64,000 nucleotides of DNA from Melitaea cinxia (taxonomy: Eukaryota; Arthropoda; Insecta; Lepidoptera; Nymphalidae). The translations under genes were made by a program, and so were the position numbers. Under the pieces are notes generated by a model, which did not search any database, was not told the DNA's origin, and saw nothing but the letters and a program-made list of their open reading frames with translations. Every line of letters begins with the position of its first letter. Position 1 is the first letter of the stretch. Shown piece by piece: positions 31,313 through 42,954 of this stretch. The stretch spans positions 3,730,001 through 3,794,000 of the forward strand of contig NC_059406.1 in the NCBI RefSeq assembly GCF_905220565.1. The letters are read 5' to 3'.

Positions 31313-34058
31313 ATATAAAAAAAGGCAAGGAAAGAATTTTTCAGATAATTATATCTATCGTATTTTGAATATACGACAAATTTAGAACAATAAGTAATAC
31401 AAATCTTCAAGAGCTGTAAATTTTATTAAAATATATCCTTCTTTGACAAACTGGGCTGAATTTGGATAATATAATGATTACATTTTTTATGAACCCAAGA
31501 AAAAACCCTAACTCTACCACGTTCCGTGGATAATCACGTCACGATCCAACCGCACATTTATTCTCAAACATATGAGAGCCATATAACGTTAAAGCCTTCA
31601 GATCCAGCAGAAAACTGCTTTATAATAAGAAACAAACAGATATATGTAACTTTGTGAATTTTAGGCTCAACATCGTGCGATTATCTTAACTTTTTCTCTG
31701 TATTTTATGAATACAATCATTATTTTACCGATTATGTTACCGAGTCTACGAGACAATAAGACCTTTAAGTAATGATTCCCATTACTATAGGAACACTTAT
31801 CCTAACCATAATATTATAATCTACATTTTGTATAAATTGACATACAAAATTATTTAAATTAAAATCGTCAGTAAGCAGATTATAAGCTCTAATAATCCCT
31901 GATAGTAAAATTAAGATCGTAAATTCAAAAAAAGAATTTGAATCAAAAATAATATTTTATATGTAATTCTCAATTTGATGACTGCATCCCTGTCTCTGGT
32001 GTCGTTATAATGAATACAGCGGCTGCGATGCCGAGATATCGCAACAATGGTCCTATTATCTCCAATATTATCTCTTATGCTATAGGAGATAATACTCTAT
32101 GCCACTGTAGCTTTGCACTTTGTTTCAGCTCTAACAATTGCTGTGCCTCATAAATTAATAAGGTACGAGACTTCATACCTGATAACCATGCTTTTAAGGT
32201 ACCTTTTCACTATTTCAATCTTATATAGCCAAAATTTTGGTACAATGTTCTATTGACTATACTTGTCGAATGAATGAATACTGATTCTACTTCTTTAAAC
32301 TTTACAGTAGTTGCTGCAACTAATTTATAACTTTACTATAAATGGTAATTAGACCAATAATGCTCGAAATTTTAAAGTTCACATTCAAATATACTATGTA
32401 AGATTTTTTTTTCTTTTTACAATATGGTGTAGTTTAAAATGTAACAAATATATAAAAGAGCGTTTTATTATTTTTACCTTGATTATTATTTGTTTTGTAA
32501 CTTCTAAACATTAAAAAGCGTTTTCATTTGATCAATTTAAAAAAAAAATATGTAAGATAAAAATAAAATAAAACAACAAATTAAACAATAACAAGAAATT
32601 AAATAAAAAAAAAGCAGTTATATTCAACTGTATCACATTAACTATCAAAATTTATTACTAATTACGTATTTTAATTATAATATTGTATGGTATAAATTTT
32701 GCAGCGTGTTTAACTCGGTGGAAATTGATTGAATGCTGAAGCAAGTAATTTGAGTCACCCCATTTGCCAACTGATATATAACGATCTAGCGTGCTATCTG
32801 CGATAAACATTTGCATTTTATACTGTAAAATACTTTCTTCATTTTACGTTTTTACCGCTTTTTTTTAATTAAAGTACTTGTAGCGATATTTTTTTAATAC
32901 AAACTCAGTTACTGCTCAATTTAATTGGTTTGTGAGAAAACAAATATATGTTGCTTTGAGCTTGTTATATAATCCGAAATATAATCTGGAGTGGCGATCA
33001 GTGGAAATGACTTTGATTCATTATTAAATAACTTTTTATCGGTACTTATAATCGTACATAAAATATAATTTATAATCATATTTCAAAATAAGAAAAATAT
33101 ATTAAACCAGATTTATTACAGATGTGTTTTGAAAATCACATAATAATTAGTTAAGCAAATTAATTTAACAAGGATAACAATACCCAATAAAAAGGTGGTC
33201 GAATTAAATTTCATCTCATTTATTTTATATTCAGAATACGAAAGCTCATTTTAACAACAAACCTTGAACATACTGCCTGCAAAGTCAACAGTTCTACATA
33301 ATTGAATCGACATAGATAATGATACCGATAAAATAAAGGGCGCACCTGTGTAACACGTGTTGGGTGCGAGAGGGACAAACGATACGATGCCTTGCTATTC
33401 CAGATCACAGAGAAAGGAAATTTAAAGGAGGCATTGATATATTAACATAAACTAATATTCCTTTTAAATCTGACAAAAAAGTAATATCGACGTGCCAACA
33501 TTGACAATTCTATGAACAAAAGTTTGATACAATCTCTCCTTATACGTATTACTATGCTTGCTTTGGTTCTGTGATTATAAATTATACAAGAGGGGTGGGA
33601 GCAATTTATGTTCCATGACGAAATATATGCTGCGCCATCTTTCGGCGTTATTTTATTTCGGAAAACATCGGAAGGTAAATAGACCTCTTGTTACCAGACC
33701 CACTTTCAATACACGGAGGGTAGTTGATAACAAATTCAATCATGAAACACACCTATGTACTTTTAGAGTTACCATTTTCTTTGAATGAAGTGCGCTCATG
33801 TAAGATTTTTTCATCGGAACTTCATTATGGAAAAATGCTAAGACAACAGTTTTTTTGTTCAACTGCGTTTGTTTTTTTATTTTATTGAAGATAAAGTAAA
33901 ATGCATTTTTTTTACAATGATGAAATAAAGATCATTAAAACCTTTTTGCTATATAAATATTTTATTTAAACATTTTACATGACAATGTTTCTATGAAATC
34001 AATCAATACTCTGTCAAAAAGATAAGTTTACACAAAATAGAACATAAATTTTAGTGGT
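31313..34058. other. AT-rich intergenic DNA upstream of membrane-protein cluster
   Basis: No recognised repeat or convincing gene over 2.7 kb. A short GC-richer patch at 33335-33415 is unassigned. The promoter of the cluster at 34059 should lie at the right end, but I see no clear core promoter motif. Confidence 0.35.
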
Positions 34059-34799
34059 ATGTTAATTTTAGATTTACCTACAATAATATTAATATCAGTT
34101 AATTTAATTGAAATGGTGACAATATTATACATGCTATTACCGTTTATCGATGTGGTCATTTTATCGAAAAATATAAAAATATTATCAGATACAATAAAAA
34201 CGAATTCCCACGCACTGTTTTCAGTGATAATTTGTGGATTTTTAGTCGTCAGTTACGGTTTTATAAATCCAATGAAAAATCTTCACGACTCAAAAACTTT
34301 GAAATTATCAAAATCATTTGAAACACCCGAAGACCAGTTAATTAGAATAATAAAAGCTACTGACGCTTCTAGAAATTTTATTCTTGGTGCATTTTCACTG
34401 TTTTATCTTCTTGTTATTTTAAGATTATTCGATTTTGTAACGTTTTCAGCAAAATTACACGAATTTTCGCAATTAATGGCAAACTATGAATTGATTGATG
34501 TAACTTTAAACAGCGAAACTGAGCCTGAACCAAAAGAACCCACGTACATAATAGAAGAATTTCTTGATGATGAAGAAACTGTGCATTGGCCATCTATAAT
34601 CGATTTCAATAAAATTGAGCATAGTATAATAAGAAATTTCTTCAAAAGCACACCTAAGAAGACGGCTAGTAAAAATAGTCCACAAAAAGATCAGACAAGT
34701 GATAAAAAAGAATCAACTAATAACGTTTCGGTTAAAAGCAGTCAGGATAGCAAAACTTCAAACGCTCAAACTTCAAAGAATATTTCTAAAAATGATTAA
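34059..34799 (+). CDS. BAP31-like three-pass membrane protein, copy 1
   Basis: A single-exon frame of 246 codons from ATG (G at -3) to TAA. Three hydrophobic segments are seen at about residues 8-33, 51-70 and 106-125. The third is preceded by 'ASRNF' and followed by an amphipathic stretch (to about 145), like the 'QRN.YIAGFSL' third membrane segment of BAP31/BAP29, ER proteins that sort membrane cargo. Its length is also close to BAP31 (about 245). The C-tail has an acidic part (152-175) and then a Lys/Ser-rich part (198-246) in place of the usual coiled coil. No KKXX ER-retrieval signal is present. Its last 8 bases overlap the next frame. The family call is by topology and a short motif, so it is tentative. 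Confidence 0.6.
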   Translation: MLILDLPTIILISVNLIEMVTILYMLLPFIDVVILSKNIKILSDTIKTNSHALFSVIICGFLVVSYGFINPMKNLHDSKTLKLSKSFETPEDQLIRIIKATDASRNFILGAFSLFYLLVILRLFDFVTFSAKLHEFSQLMANYELIDVTLNSETEPEPKEPTYIIEEFLDDEETVHWPSIIDFNKIEHSIIRNFFKSTPKKTASKNSPQKDQTSDKKESTNNVSVKSSQDSKTSNAQTSKNISKND

Positions 34800-35298
34800 T
34801 GTTTTCAGTACATTGTTAGGCATAGTAATATACATGGAATTGGTATTTATTGTCGCCCTTTTAAAACATTTAAAAGAGCCATACTTTATAAGAGATTGCT
34901 GGTGTAAAGTACAAGAAAATATACATTTCCCATCCAATCTAATTCTATTTTTTACAATACTGTTAATGGCTAACACTTCTTTAGAAATAGCTTGGGAGTA
35001 TAATTATAACGCTAAACTATTGAACAACACAAATGATTCTGAAATTATATGGAATTTCTATTTAACAAAAATGTCAATTAGTTTTACTTGTTTGTTAATG
35101 GCGTTGTACATGTTAATTATAATAGAAAGGGTAAACCAATTTCTTATTATAATAGCTCGTTTGTTAGACTTCGAATTGATGTGTCGACATGCAATTTTAA
35201 CAAGAGATGATAGTTCACAAAAATCTAATACAACGGTAGTGTACTCAACAATCAAGCATGTAAAACCAAAGTTGAATGGTATTTTCGTAATAAAATAA
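34792..35298 (+). CDS. BAP31-like three-pass membrane protein, copy 2 (overlapping)
   Basis: 168 codons if translation starts at ATG 34792, which sits inside ATGATTAA with the stop of copy 1 and has A at -3. The frame is open further upstream to at least 34699, but that part would overlap the tail of copy 1 and shows no domain. Hydrophobic segments lie at about residues 5-25, 49-66 and 95-112, followed by an amphipathic 'ERVNQFLIIIARLLDFE' helix, giving the same layout as copies 1 and 3. The cytosolic tail is much shorter. There is no room for a separate promoter between copies 1 and 2, so it needs reinitiation, a promoter within copy 1, or frameshifting. Confidence 0.55.
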   Translation: MINVFSTLLGIVIYMELVFIVALLKHLKEPYFIRDCWCKVQENIHFPSNLILFFTILLMANTSLEIAWEYNYNAKLLNNTNDSEIIWNFYLTKMSISFTCLLMALYMLIIIERVNQFLIIIARLLDFELMCRHAILTRDDSSQKSNTTVVYSTIKHVKPKLNGIFVIK

Positions 35299-36136
35299 TA
35301 TTAAACTTTTTTTTTCGTTTCTTTCATTAGAATTTACAACTCTTCTAAGACATGGCTACTTACATTTTATTAGAACTTTTAATGGAAATTTGACTGACCT
35401 AATCGTTTTAATCTTTATATTCAACATAAATTAAGAACTGATTCACATTTGCTGCGTTATTAATGTTAATGCCGAAAACTGCTTTTTACAAAATAAACAA
35501 TATTTATTATTTCATATTTCAACAGAATATGATAAAGAGGATCAATTTTTTCATTAAAACCAGGTACCTCTTTAAATAAAATTGGCTCAAAAATAAGTTT
35601 ATAAGACTATTTTTATGCTTTTATACAAAACTAATCAGTGATATTTTTAGACATAACATTAATTGTTCGTAATAATAATATAGACTAAAAATAAAAATAT
35701 GATTATAACGTTCAGAAAATTAAAAAAAAAAAAGTAGTGGACCCAGCGCTATCCTGCCCAGAATAGCATCTTCCAAATTTGATTGCTGACAGCAGCGCTA
35801 TCTACTGGGTCCGATTGTATTTTCAAAACATTTATAAACCGGGTATATACACGAAATTTCAATCAAATCGTTCTAGCCAATATTATATATCAAGATAAGT
35901 ACTTCAGATTTTAATGAATCACAAAAAAAAATTCAACTAATAATAAAATAAAAAACAATTGTGTTATTTTTATAATACTGGCCTTTATATTGTCAACCAA
36001 TTGTCACCAAATTGAAAATGTAAAAATTATTTATAACTTTAACTGCAGTCCTCAACAAATGGGTTAAATAATTCTCATTACTTCCATATTTTCACCATGC
36101 CTACGTAATATAATCTAATTTTTTTCAACCAAGAAA
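35299..36136. other. Spacer between BAP31-like copies 2 and 3
   Basis: AT-rich. Possible poly(A) signals follow copy 2 (for example AATAAA within 35286-35296). It also contains the inverted repeat at 35739-35812. No other gene is seen. Confidence 0.4.
35739..35812. repeat. Inverted repeat with internal direct repeat
   Basis: Arms GGACCCAG (35739-35746) and CTGGGTCC (35805-35812) bracket a 74-bp unit in which CAGCGCTATC occurs twice (35744-35753 and 35793-35802). It is GC-rich against an AT-rich background and may be a small foldback element. Confidence 0.5.
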
Positions 36137-36760
36137 ATGGACGCCAGTTGTATTATTCTCGGATGCCTGCTTTTGATACAGATGGCCGTAATCCTTGTCT
36201 TGCTGAACCCAATTTACGACTTAAGAAGAGTAACTAAGTACATGAATAATATTACGAAACGTCATAGAAGTTTCTGCTCATTCTTAATAGCAACATATTT
36301 CAGTTTCATTTTATACCATGGAATGTACATGCCATTGCAGGATGTATATAATTTAATAGCGAACAATTTCCTCAATGAATATGAAAAAATGGTGTTGCTC
36401 AGCAGAGTTGAGAAGAATTATCTAATCGCTGGTTTTTCCCTTTTTCTTTTTATTGTATTATACGGCATAAGATCTCTGGTTTCATATGCATCGAGTCTTT
36501 TGGAACTATCGATAGCAACAGGAGAGTCGAAAGTATTACATCCATCATATAAATCACAAAAGAAAACAGTATTTCTACCAGAACTCATACTACCAAATCT
36601 GCTTAGAGTGAAAAGGTCAGTATCGTATGAGACAATATTGTTTGCAAAAGAGCTCCGTGAGCAGCTGAAGACGATATTAAAAAACGCTGAATTTTCAGAC
36701 AATAGCTGGCCTATTTCAAATATCTTACATACTGATGTAAACAGCCTCTATTCGAGCTAG
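36137..36760 (+). CDS. BAP31-like three-pass membrane protein, copy 3
   Basis: A single-exon frame of 207 codons with a strong start context (aaa-ATG-G). Hydrophobic segments lie at about residues 5-25, 45-63 and 95-113. The third reads EKNYLIAGFSLFLF followed by IRSLVSYASSLLE, the clearest BAP31/BAP29-like stretch of the three copies. BAP31-family proteins sit in the ER membrane as cargo chaperones. The tail (120-207) is charged but not clearly coiled coil, and it lacks a KKXX end. An AATAAA lies 17 bases after the stop. A possible alternative exon follows at 36818. Copies 1-3 are strongly diverged, so the duplication is old or fast-evolving. Confidence 0.65.
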   Translation: MDASCIILGCLLLIQMAVILVLLNPIYDLRRVTKYMNNITKRHRSFCSFLIATYFSFILYHGMYMPLQDVYNLIANNFLNEYEKMVLLSRVEKNYLIAGFSLFLFIVLYGIRSLVSYASSLLELSIATGESKVLHPSYKSQKKTVFLPELILPNLLRVKRSVSYETILFAKELREQLKTILKNAEFSDNSWPISNILHTDVNSLYSS

Positions 36761-36776
36761 ATGAAAAGTTTCGTCA

Positions 36777-36782
36777 AATAAA
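36777..36782 (+). promoter_or_regulatory. Candidate polyadenylation signal
   Basis: AATAAA 17 bases downstream of the stop of the third BAP31-like frame. It supports that stop being the real gene end. Confidence 0.45.
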
Positions 36783-37067
36783 GTTGTTACGATCCTTTTC
36801 CTGTTTCTTTTTCTCAGTTCTATTTCGTATTTCGAAACCATTGCCACTGTTGTCTCGCACGTAGAAAATACTGCCAAGTATTTGGAAATTCTTCGGAATT
36901 ACAACGGGGCGCGAGGAAACGAAAAATATTCGAAAAGACAAGGCCATAAAAATAAAATGCTAGTACAGAAGGAGGAATGTCAAATCGGAATGAATGAGTG
37001 TGAAGAGAACGGAAAGCGTGGATACATGTTAAGGATATTTCCTTGCGGAATACACGTTATGACATAA

Positions 37068-37385
37068 TATTACGTATCGTTTTTTAATCTTTTTTTTTTT
37101 TTCATCACTCCAAAGTTTCTATCATAATAAATTAAAATTCACCAAAATATTATATAAAAATCACAATATTATCACAAATATAATTAATACTTCGAAGAAA
37201 ACTTCCCAAAAATATAGATGCGCGAGACGACGGTTTGGCAAACATTCAGAAGCAGCGGCGCCAGTCAGCAATCAGGTACAATGAACGCGCTTAAAATAAA
37301 ATTTTACTTCTTATAGCATTAATAAAGTTTTTAGCTACAAGGGGAAATTGTTACGCATTTTATAGGAACATAGTGAAAGTTTTAA
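37068..37385. other. Spacer, no gene recognised
   Basis: AT-rich with a short GC-richer patch at 37215-37285. No motif is recognised. Confidence 0.3.
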
Positions 37386-37723
37386 CGCCGCGTTGGCACA
37401 ACGGTCACAGTTATGGATTGTGCTCGTTGCGGTGGCGGTTGCGGGTTCGATCCCCGCACATGACAAACATTTTTATTGGCCATACAGGTGTTTGCCGTGG
37501 TCTGGGTGTTTGTGCAGTCCTTGTGGGTCTCCCCACCGTGCCTTGGAGAGCACGTTAAGCCGTCGGTCCTGGTTGTTATCATATACACCTGATAGCGATC
37601 GTTACTCATAGTAGTGAATATATCCGCCAACCCGCATTGGAGCAGCGTGGTGGATTAAGCTCTGATCCTTCTCCTACATGGGGAAAAGAGGCCCAGTAGT
37701 GGGATATTACAGGCTGAAGCGAG
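37386..37723 (+). mobile_element. tRNA-headed SINE (family B), full length
   Basis: The best complete copy. It has an A-box-like 'gttggcacaacggtcacag', a B box 'gcgggttcgatccccgc' (37440-37456), then the unrelated body, and a 3' end 'gtagtgggatattacaggct'. Pol III transcription is expected from the boxes. Short open frames on both strands here are by-products of the repeat. Confidence 0.8.
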
Positions 37724-38404
37724 TGAAAGTTTTACTTTATTTTTATTATTTTTATATATATTTTATATCATGATAAATGACAACCTATTTGAAAATATAT
37801 AACACATATATATGCCTACATATTTAAGTATGTACACGTTGTGGACATACGTGTGCACTCCTAAATGTTTTTTTTTTTTTTTTTTTTTTAATGTAAATTC
37901 TTTCATGTTTTTATTTTTTTAGCATTCTTATTCATAAACTTTCAAAAATGCTAATCCCTTTTTTCTACCGATCAATAGTAATGTTATAAAACTTAAACGC
38001 TTTCATAGAACCTCTGCAACTTCGGGTACCACAAATTAGAAAATTCGTATTATGTTGATTAATCCATTTATTGAGAAAGGCTAAATAATATCACCCTATG
38101 AGCAATAGGAGCTGAGCATTCATAAGAAATGTTACAAAAGAAAGTCCACGACAGGATATGTCTGTCTCTTAAGGTTAACTCATTATAACCTTTTATGGGA
38201 ATCACGTTTATTCTAAAATAATGCACTATTTTCGAAGGTGGTTTTATACATCAGGATTTAAATATTTATCCAAATAAATACGTTATTTATCAAAAATATT
38301 TATTTTTAAACAAAATTGTCGAAAGAAACGATGCCGTGTCGGCCAGTGGCCAGAGTTGCACAGTAAGGGCTGAAAATCATATTAACTTTTTTCCTGAAAT
38401 TAAC
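37724..38404. other. Spacer, no gene recognised
   Basis: AT-rich with a T run of about 20 at 37868-37889. No gene is seen. Confidence 0.3.
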
Positions 38405-38431
38405 GCGAGTAAAACCGCTGGGCCCAGCTAG
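38405..38431 (+). mobile_element. Helitron-like 3' end
   Basis: Ends 'gctgggcccagctag' before T38432, with a GCG/CGC hairpin just upstream. The 5' boundary is not identified. It points toward the element that starts 14 bases further on, in opposite orientation. Confidence 0.45.
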
Positions 38432-38445
38432 TCTTATATATATTA

Positions 38446-38761
38446 CTAGTTGTGCCCGCGACTTCGTCCGCGTGAAATTTAACAAAAAAGTTATTGTTCA
38501 GTTCGCAGAATTATAAAATAAATAAATTTCTTAAATAAAAGTAGCCTAAGTTACTCCTTACTAATCAACTATCTGCCAGTGAAAGTCCCGTCAAAATCGG
38601 TCCAGCCGTTTCAGAGATTAGCCGGAACAAACAGACAGACAGATAAAAATTGTAAAAAATGTTATTTTGGTATATGTACCGTGTACACATCCATATGCAT
38701 TTAGTAAAAAGCGGTTATTTTAATATTAGAAACAGACACTCCAATTTTATTTATTTGTATT
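38446..38761 (-). mobile_element. Helitron-like element (Lep1-like)
   Basis: The plus strand reads A38445-CTAGTTGTGCCCGCGACTTCG ... 'ttttatttatttgtatt', where the last bases are mutated from the usual 'tataga'. The body, including 'gtcccgtcaaaatcggtcca', matches the elements at 26017, 53548 and 54209. Confidence 0.7.
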
Positions 38762-40577
38762 GCCCTTCCTATTGAAAATTAGTCATAAACAATTTTATTA
38801 GAACCTTGTCTATCTGTTCAGTCTTTTTAACACAGCCATATTGAAGAAAACTTAGGTAATATTTCTAAAAGGCAGTGTGAATATAATAAAATCGATATAA
38901 AGAAGTAGAGGTTCATGCTTTATTGATTTATTAATTTATAAAATCGACTGCACTAAAATATCACGGGTTAATACACACGTGTTGGCTACGTTATATTATT
39001 TACATCGCAGTGTCCGTGTGATCCCAAAGGAGCTCTTTGGGTCACCGCAATGTTGGATATTTTGGGTTCTTTACGTGACCCCACGTGACGTGGACTGTAG
39101 TAATTATAAATGAAATATGCGGTGTCCCTGTTTTACGACGGGCTTTTGCGTTTTTAGTCTCGTTCACGTGATTTTAGAGGTTGAATTATTTTTTGTATGT
39201 TATACATATATTGTGTAGTTATTGTGGGAAACAAAATCAGAATTATTGTTCACGAAAATAACATGTAAAAAAGGAAAGTATATGAGTATTTTTGCAAGTT
39301 ATTTGCTTGGTTATTAAATTATAATTCTAATATAAATTAAAAAGTACGACATATGCTTTATAAGTACACTTATGTGCAGTGACTTAGATGTTAGCAATGT
39401 TAAGCATTTGAACTTTATCGTTTTGAATCCACCTTGACTGAATTTTTCAGTTTTGTTGCTATTTTAACTTTCTTATTATTGTCATTTCTTTTTTAATTGC
39501 TGTCGATCTAATAATTAAACTATTTTTTTTGCGTAATCTAGACCAGGTTACAAAATATTATTTCAATTTTATTTAATTTTAATTAATATTATTTTAAATT
39601 ACTTCTTCATTCGTTTTTTATTTATATAAATACAATTATCAATCGACTGACTTGACCAGATACTGTATAATATATTAAAATATTCAAATATTTCTAAAAT
39701 ATTTGGATTAATTTACATATACTCGTATACAGTGATACCACAGTAGGTATTTCATCTTCGATAATAAGGTACTAAAACTACCTACCAATTACAGTTTGTT
39801 TTGTCTGCCCTTCATGTCTCCGGCAAAAACATTTCTATTACACCATAGTCGGGCTGAATAGAAGCAAGGAAAAATGTACCCTGTGGTATTTCAGTACCGA
39901 CTACCACCGTGCGTTTACTGTGGCACTGACTCAGTTGGGTCAAACATGAATTAAGAATGATTCAGGTTACACCATAGCAATTCTGAGCCGTAGTAACTGG
40001 GCATGGCTAGGCATAACGATGATTTACTTACGTACGTCTGATGAGGTTGTGTAAGTCATGTATGGTCAATTAATCCATAACAAAATAGGTAATTTTCAAT
40101 GCTATTTATTATCTCATTAGTAATTGCGGCCTAACATAAATATCCCTTATAGTTTTTTTCTTACATCAACGTAGACAATGTGATAAAAATTATTTTCAAA
40201 CCAAAAACTATATACTTGTCATATTAAAGTACGTAGTGAATTTTTTTTTTTTTTTTTTGTTTTAAATGAATAGTTACTAGTAGGTTGGATAAGGATTGCC
40301 GAATGATTGAGAAGAGAAGTCAACCTTATTAGTAACTTAAAAAATACAAAAGGCACGGGTCAACCGTCATTAACAATTGATTAAAGTACCCATTAGATTG
40401 AACCGATGGCCAATTCATTAACACACTATTCGACTGAACGCCTCAAATATCAATCTGCAGAATGGAGTACAAATGTTTAACAGTATAACTATGTAGATGA
40501 TATTCAGCTAATTGTTTAATTGATGTTATTTGCAATACTGTCTTTCTTTACATTCAATTTTGATACTTTATAAATAT
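38762..40577. other. Intergenic DNA, no gene recognised
   Basis: No convincing open frame. A GC-richer island at 38970-39175 is unassigned. A T run of about 20 lies at 40239-40258. Confidence 0.35.
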
Positions 40578-40608
40578 AACTCGGTACAATGTTCGCGGGA
40601 TCAGCTAG
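40578..40608 (+). mobile_element. Helitron-like 3' end
   Basis: 'gttcgcgggatcagctag' followed by T40609 fits a Helitron 3' terminus. The start of the element is not visible. Confidence 0.35.
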
Positions 40609-42396
40609 TGCATGTCTATTTATCCGATTTTATTTCGCAACAAAATTCCAAACTAGACATCTATTAATAATACTTAAAAACTTTACGTTCAGTTTATTCT
40701 CATCTCAATAAAACTCTTAGGGCGAAATAAAAAAATAAAAAAAAAGTCTCAAGACCACGGATAAAAAGTGTTCCGAAACCGTAATTATGTCAGAGAAAAC
40801 TATCGAGGGGTATTTACTTTAAGATTTATTTTATCCGCCAAATCCTTTAAGATCTTTTGTCTCGTGCCACTAAGTAGCGGGCAGTCAGCAAGAAGTTTTG
40901 TTAATCTTGGGTCTTGCGACCAAAACAGTTCGACTTGGTTCTGGAAGCGAAATATAGTTATATTTCATATTAAAAATATTATGTCTAAGTATACAAACGT
41001 TCGTCAATAAGAAAAACTTCGCTGATTCGACTTGCGATTTAATATAAGTTCGTAACACATTTCTTGATGTCGTGTTAAAATATCGACACATCGAAGAATC
41101 TCCTGTCGTATTATGTGCGCTGTTAATACAACGAAAATGTTTAAATAAACGTTGAATTTAGTTTTATACATTGCTTAAAACATTTGAGTGTTTATTGATT
41201 GTGTCGTTTTTTGAGCAAAAAATATTTATTCCGAACTTTCAGACTCTTTATCAAAATAAAATACCGAAGCATAGTACCAATATGTAGAATAAGTTAATTA
41301 ATACACTTGCTAGTATTCTCTTACGTTTCTATCTCTCCAATTTTTTATCCTTTGTTAACGCCAGGATTAATATAGCCTAGCTATTACTCTAAGTCTTTAG
41401 GTATCTAGACATCAAGTTATATCATCTTGACGTAAACGAATAACAAAAATTCCAAATTTGAAATTTATATCCTTAAGTAAGACCAATTGCTCTTATTGAA
41501 TTCATAGTATTATTTTTAACGCTGACTTACAACAATCATTAAAAATGGTTACAACGTAGGTACGATTCGTAGAAAAGAAACTAGTAACATCTCATTGATC
41601 TCCAAAACCAGTAATGGGCTTTATCTTGATAAAACTCGTAGGGATTTATTCTTTCTGTAGATTCTTTTGATCTAACCAGAGGTTCTTTCACGTTCGTTCA
41701 ACCGTCTCTTGCTCCATCTATCGATTACGAATGAGTCGTTTTATTACTTTTATATGTAACGTCAACTACTATATTTATCGGACCGATATCATTTCATATA
41801 ACTCAATCGGTAATATTGAAATTGTATATTAAAAACGCGTATATGTAGAAAATATAAAAATATTCGTAAATATATGAAAAAGATGCATAAGTATATGTTG
41901 TTATGTTTAACATCCCACTTTTCCTGTCCAACAGTCAAACTCCACAATTTTAAAATTTTAACCATATGTACTTTTACCTTTATTTGACAAATTGCACACT
42001 CACATACCGAATTTCAATCTACGTGGAATTGTCTCTCAAAAATAAAGCTTGCGGTAGACGTACATAAAAGGGATTTGATCAATGCCCGTTTTTTACCGGA
42101 AAATATTTTTTAATGTAAATCTTTAAAAAAATGTCATATTGTAAGTGTACCCGTACATAAATATACCCGTGTTGCGTAGTTTTACTCATATAAGTCACTA
42201 TAATAGATAATTCACAATAAAATGTATGTACATATGTGTCTTTGGTGTTAAATAAAATATATTTACATACAATTTTCGAGATCAATTAGTAGCATAATCA
42301 TGTATAAGTCCATACTCTAGATCTGAGACTATACTACATATATATTTACAGAAATAAGTATATTTACAATATATTTACAATAATAAGAAATAAGTA
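40609..42396. other. Intergenic DNA, no gene recognised
   Basis: No feature I can support. Confidence 0.3.
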
Positions 42397-42497
42397 TATT
42401 GGATGAGGATTGCGGAAGACCGGGATGTGTGGCGCGAACTTGGGGAGGCCTATGTCCAGCAGTGGACTGCGATAGGCTGAAGTGAAGTATATTTACA
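42388..42497 (+). mobile_element. Severely 5'-truncated RTE-type LINE 3' end
   Basis: Bases 42397-42488 are the last ~90 bases of the LINE at 45328-46862, near-identical, running from 'ggatgaggattgcggaagac' to 'gataggctgaagtg'. A short duplication, AAGTATATT, flanks it (42388-42396 and 42489-42497). Confidence 0.75.
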
Positions 42498-42548
42498 GAA
42501 CAATTTGTAAAGCAACTTATATAATACTTTCGAAATAAATGTGTATAC

Positions 42549-42954
42549 AGGCAAACGAAAAAAAAAAATGACTTCAATCATATCGACAAGTAATACAACG
42601 TAGGTAGACGAAAAAATAGTCAAGTAAATACGCATCATCAAAGATTACTCCAAAAGTTGTAATCAGATCTCGATGAAATTTAAATGTGACCACATGATAA
42701 ACATCGGCTTTCGATTAAATTAAAAATCATCAAAATCGGTACACGCAGTAAAAAGTTATGCGGATTTTCGAGGGTTTTCCTCAATTTCTCCAAGATACCA
42801 TCATCAAATCCTGGTTTCCATGGTACCACCAGGAATATCTCCTTTCCAACAAAAAAAGAATTATCAAAATTGCTCCATAAACGACGAAGTTATCCTCGAA
42901 CATACGTTAAAAATATATATATTGAGAAACCTCCTCCTTTTTTGAAGTCGGTTA
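42549..42954 (-). mobile_element. Palindromic 'gacttcaaaaaaggagg' element, short form
   Basis: Left end 'ggcaaacgaaaaaaaaaaat' with gacttcaa, right end 'cctccttttttgaagtcggt'. It matches the 8904 copy in reverse. Confidence 0.7.

Noticed and set aside
37373..37630. Overlapping short proteins on both strands at 37.4 kb (also 9.5 and 62.8 kb)
   Set aside because: All lie within SINE family B copies and reflect its less AT-rich sequence, not genes.
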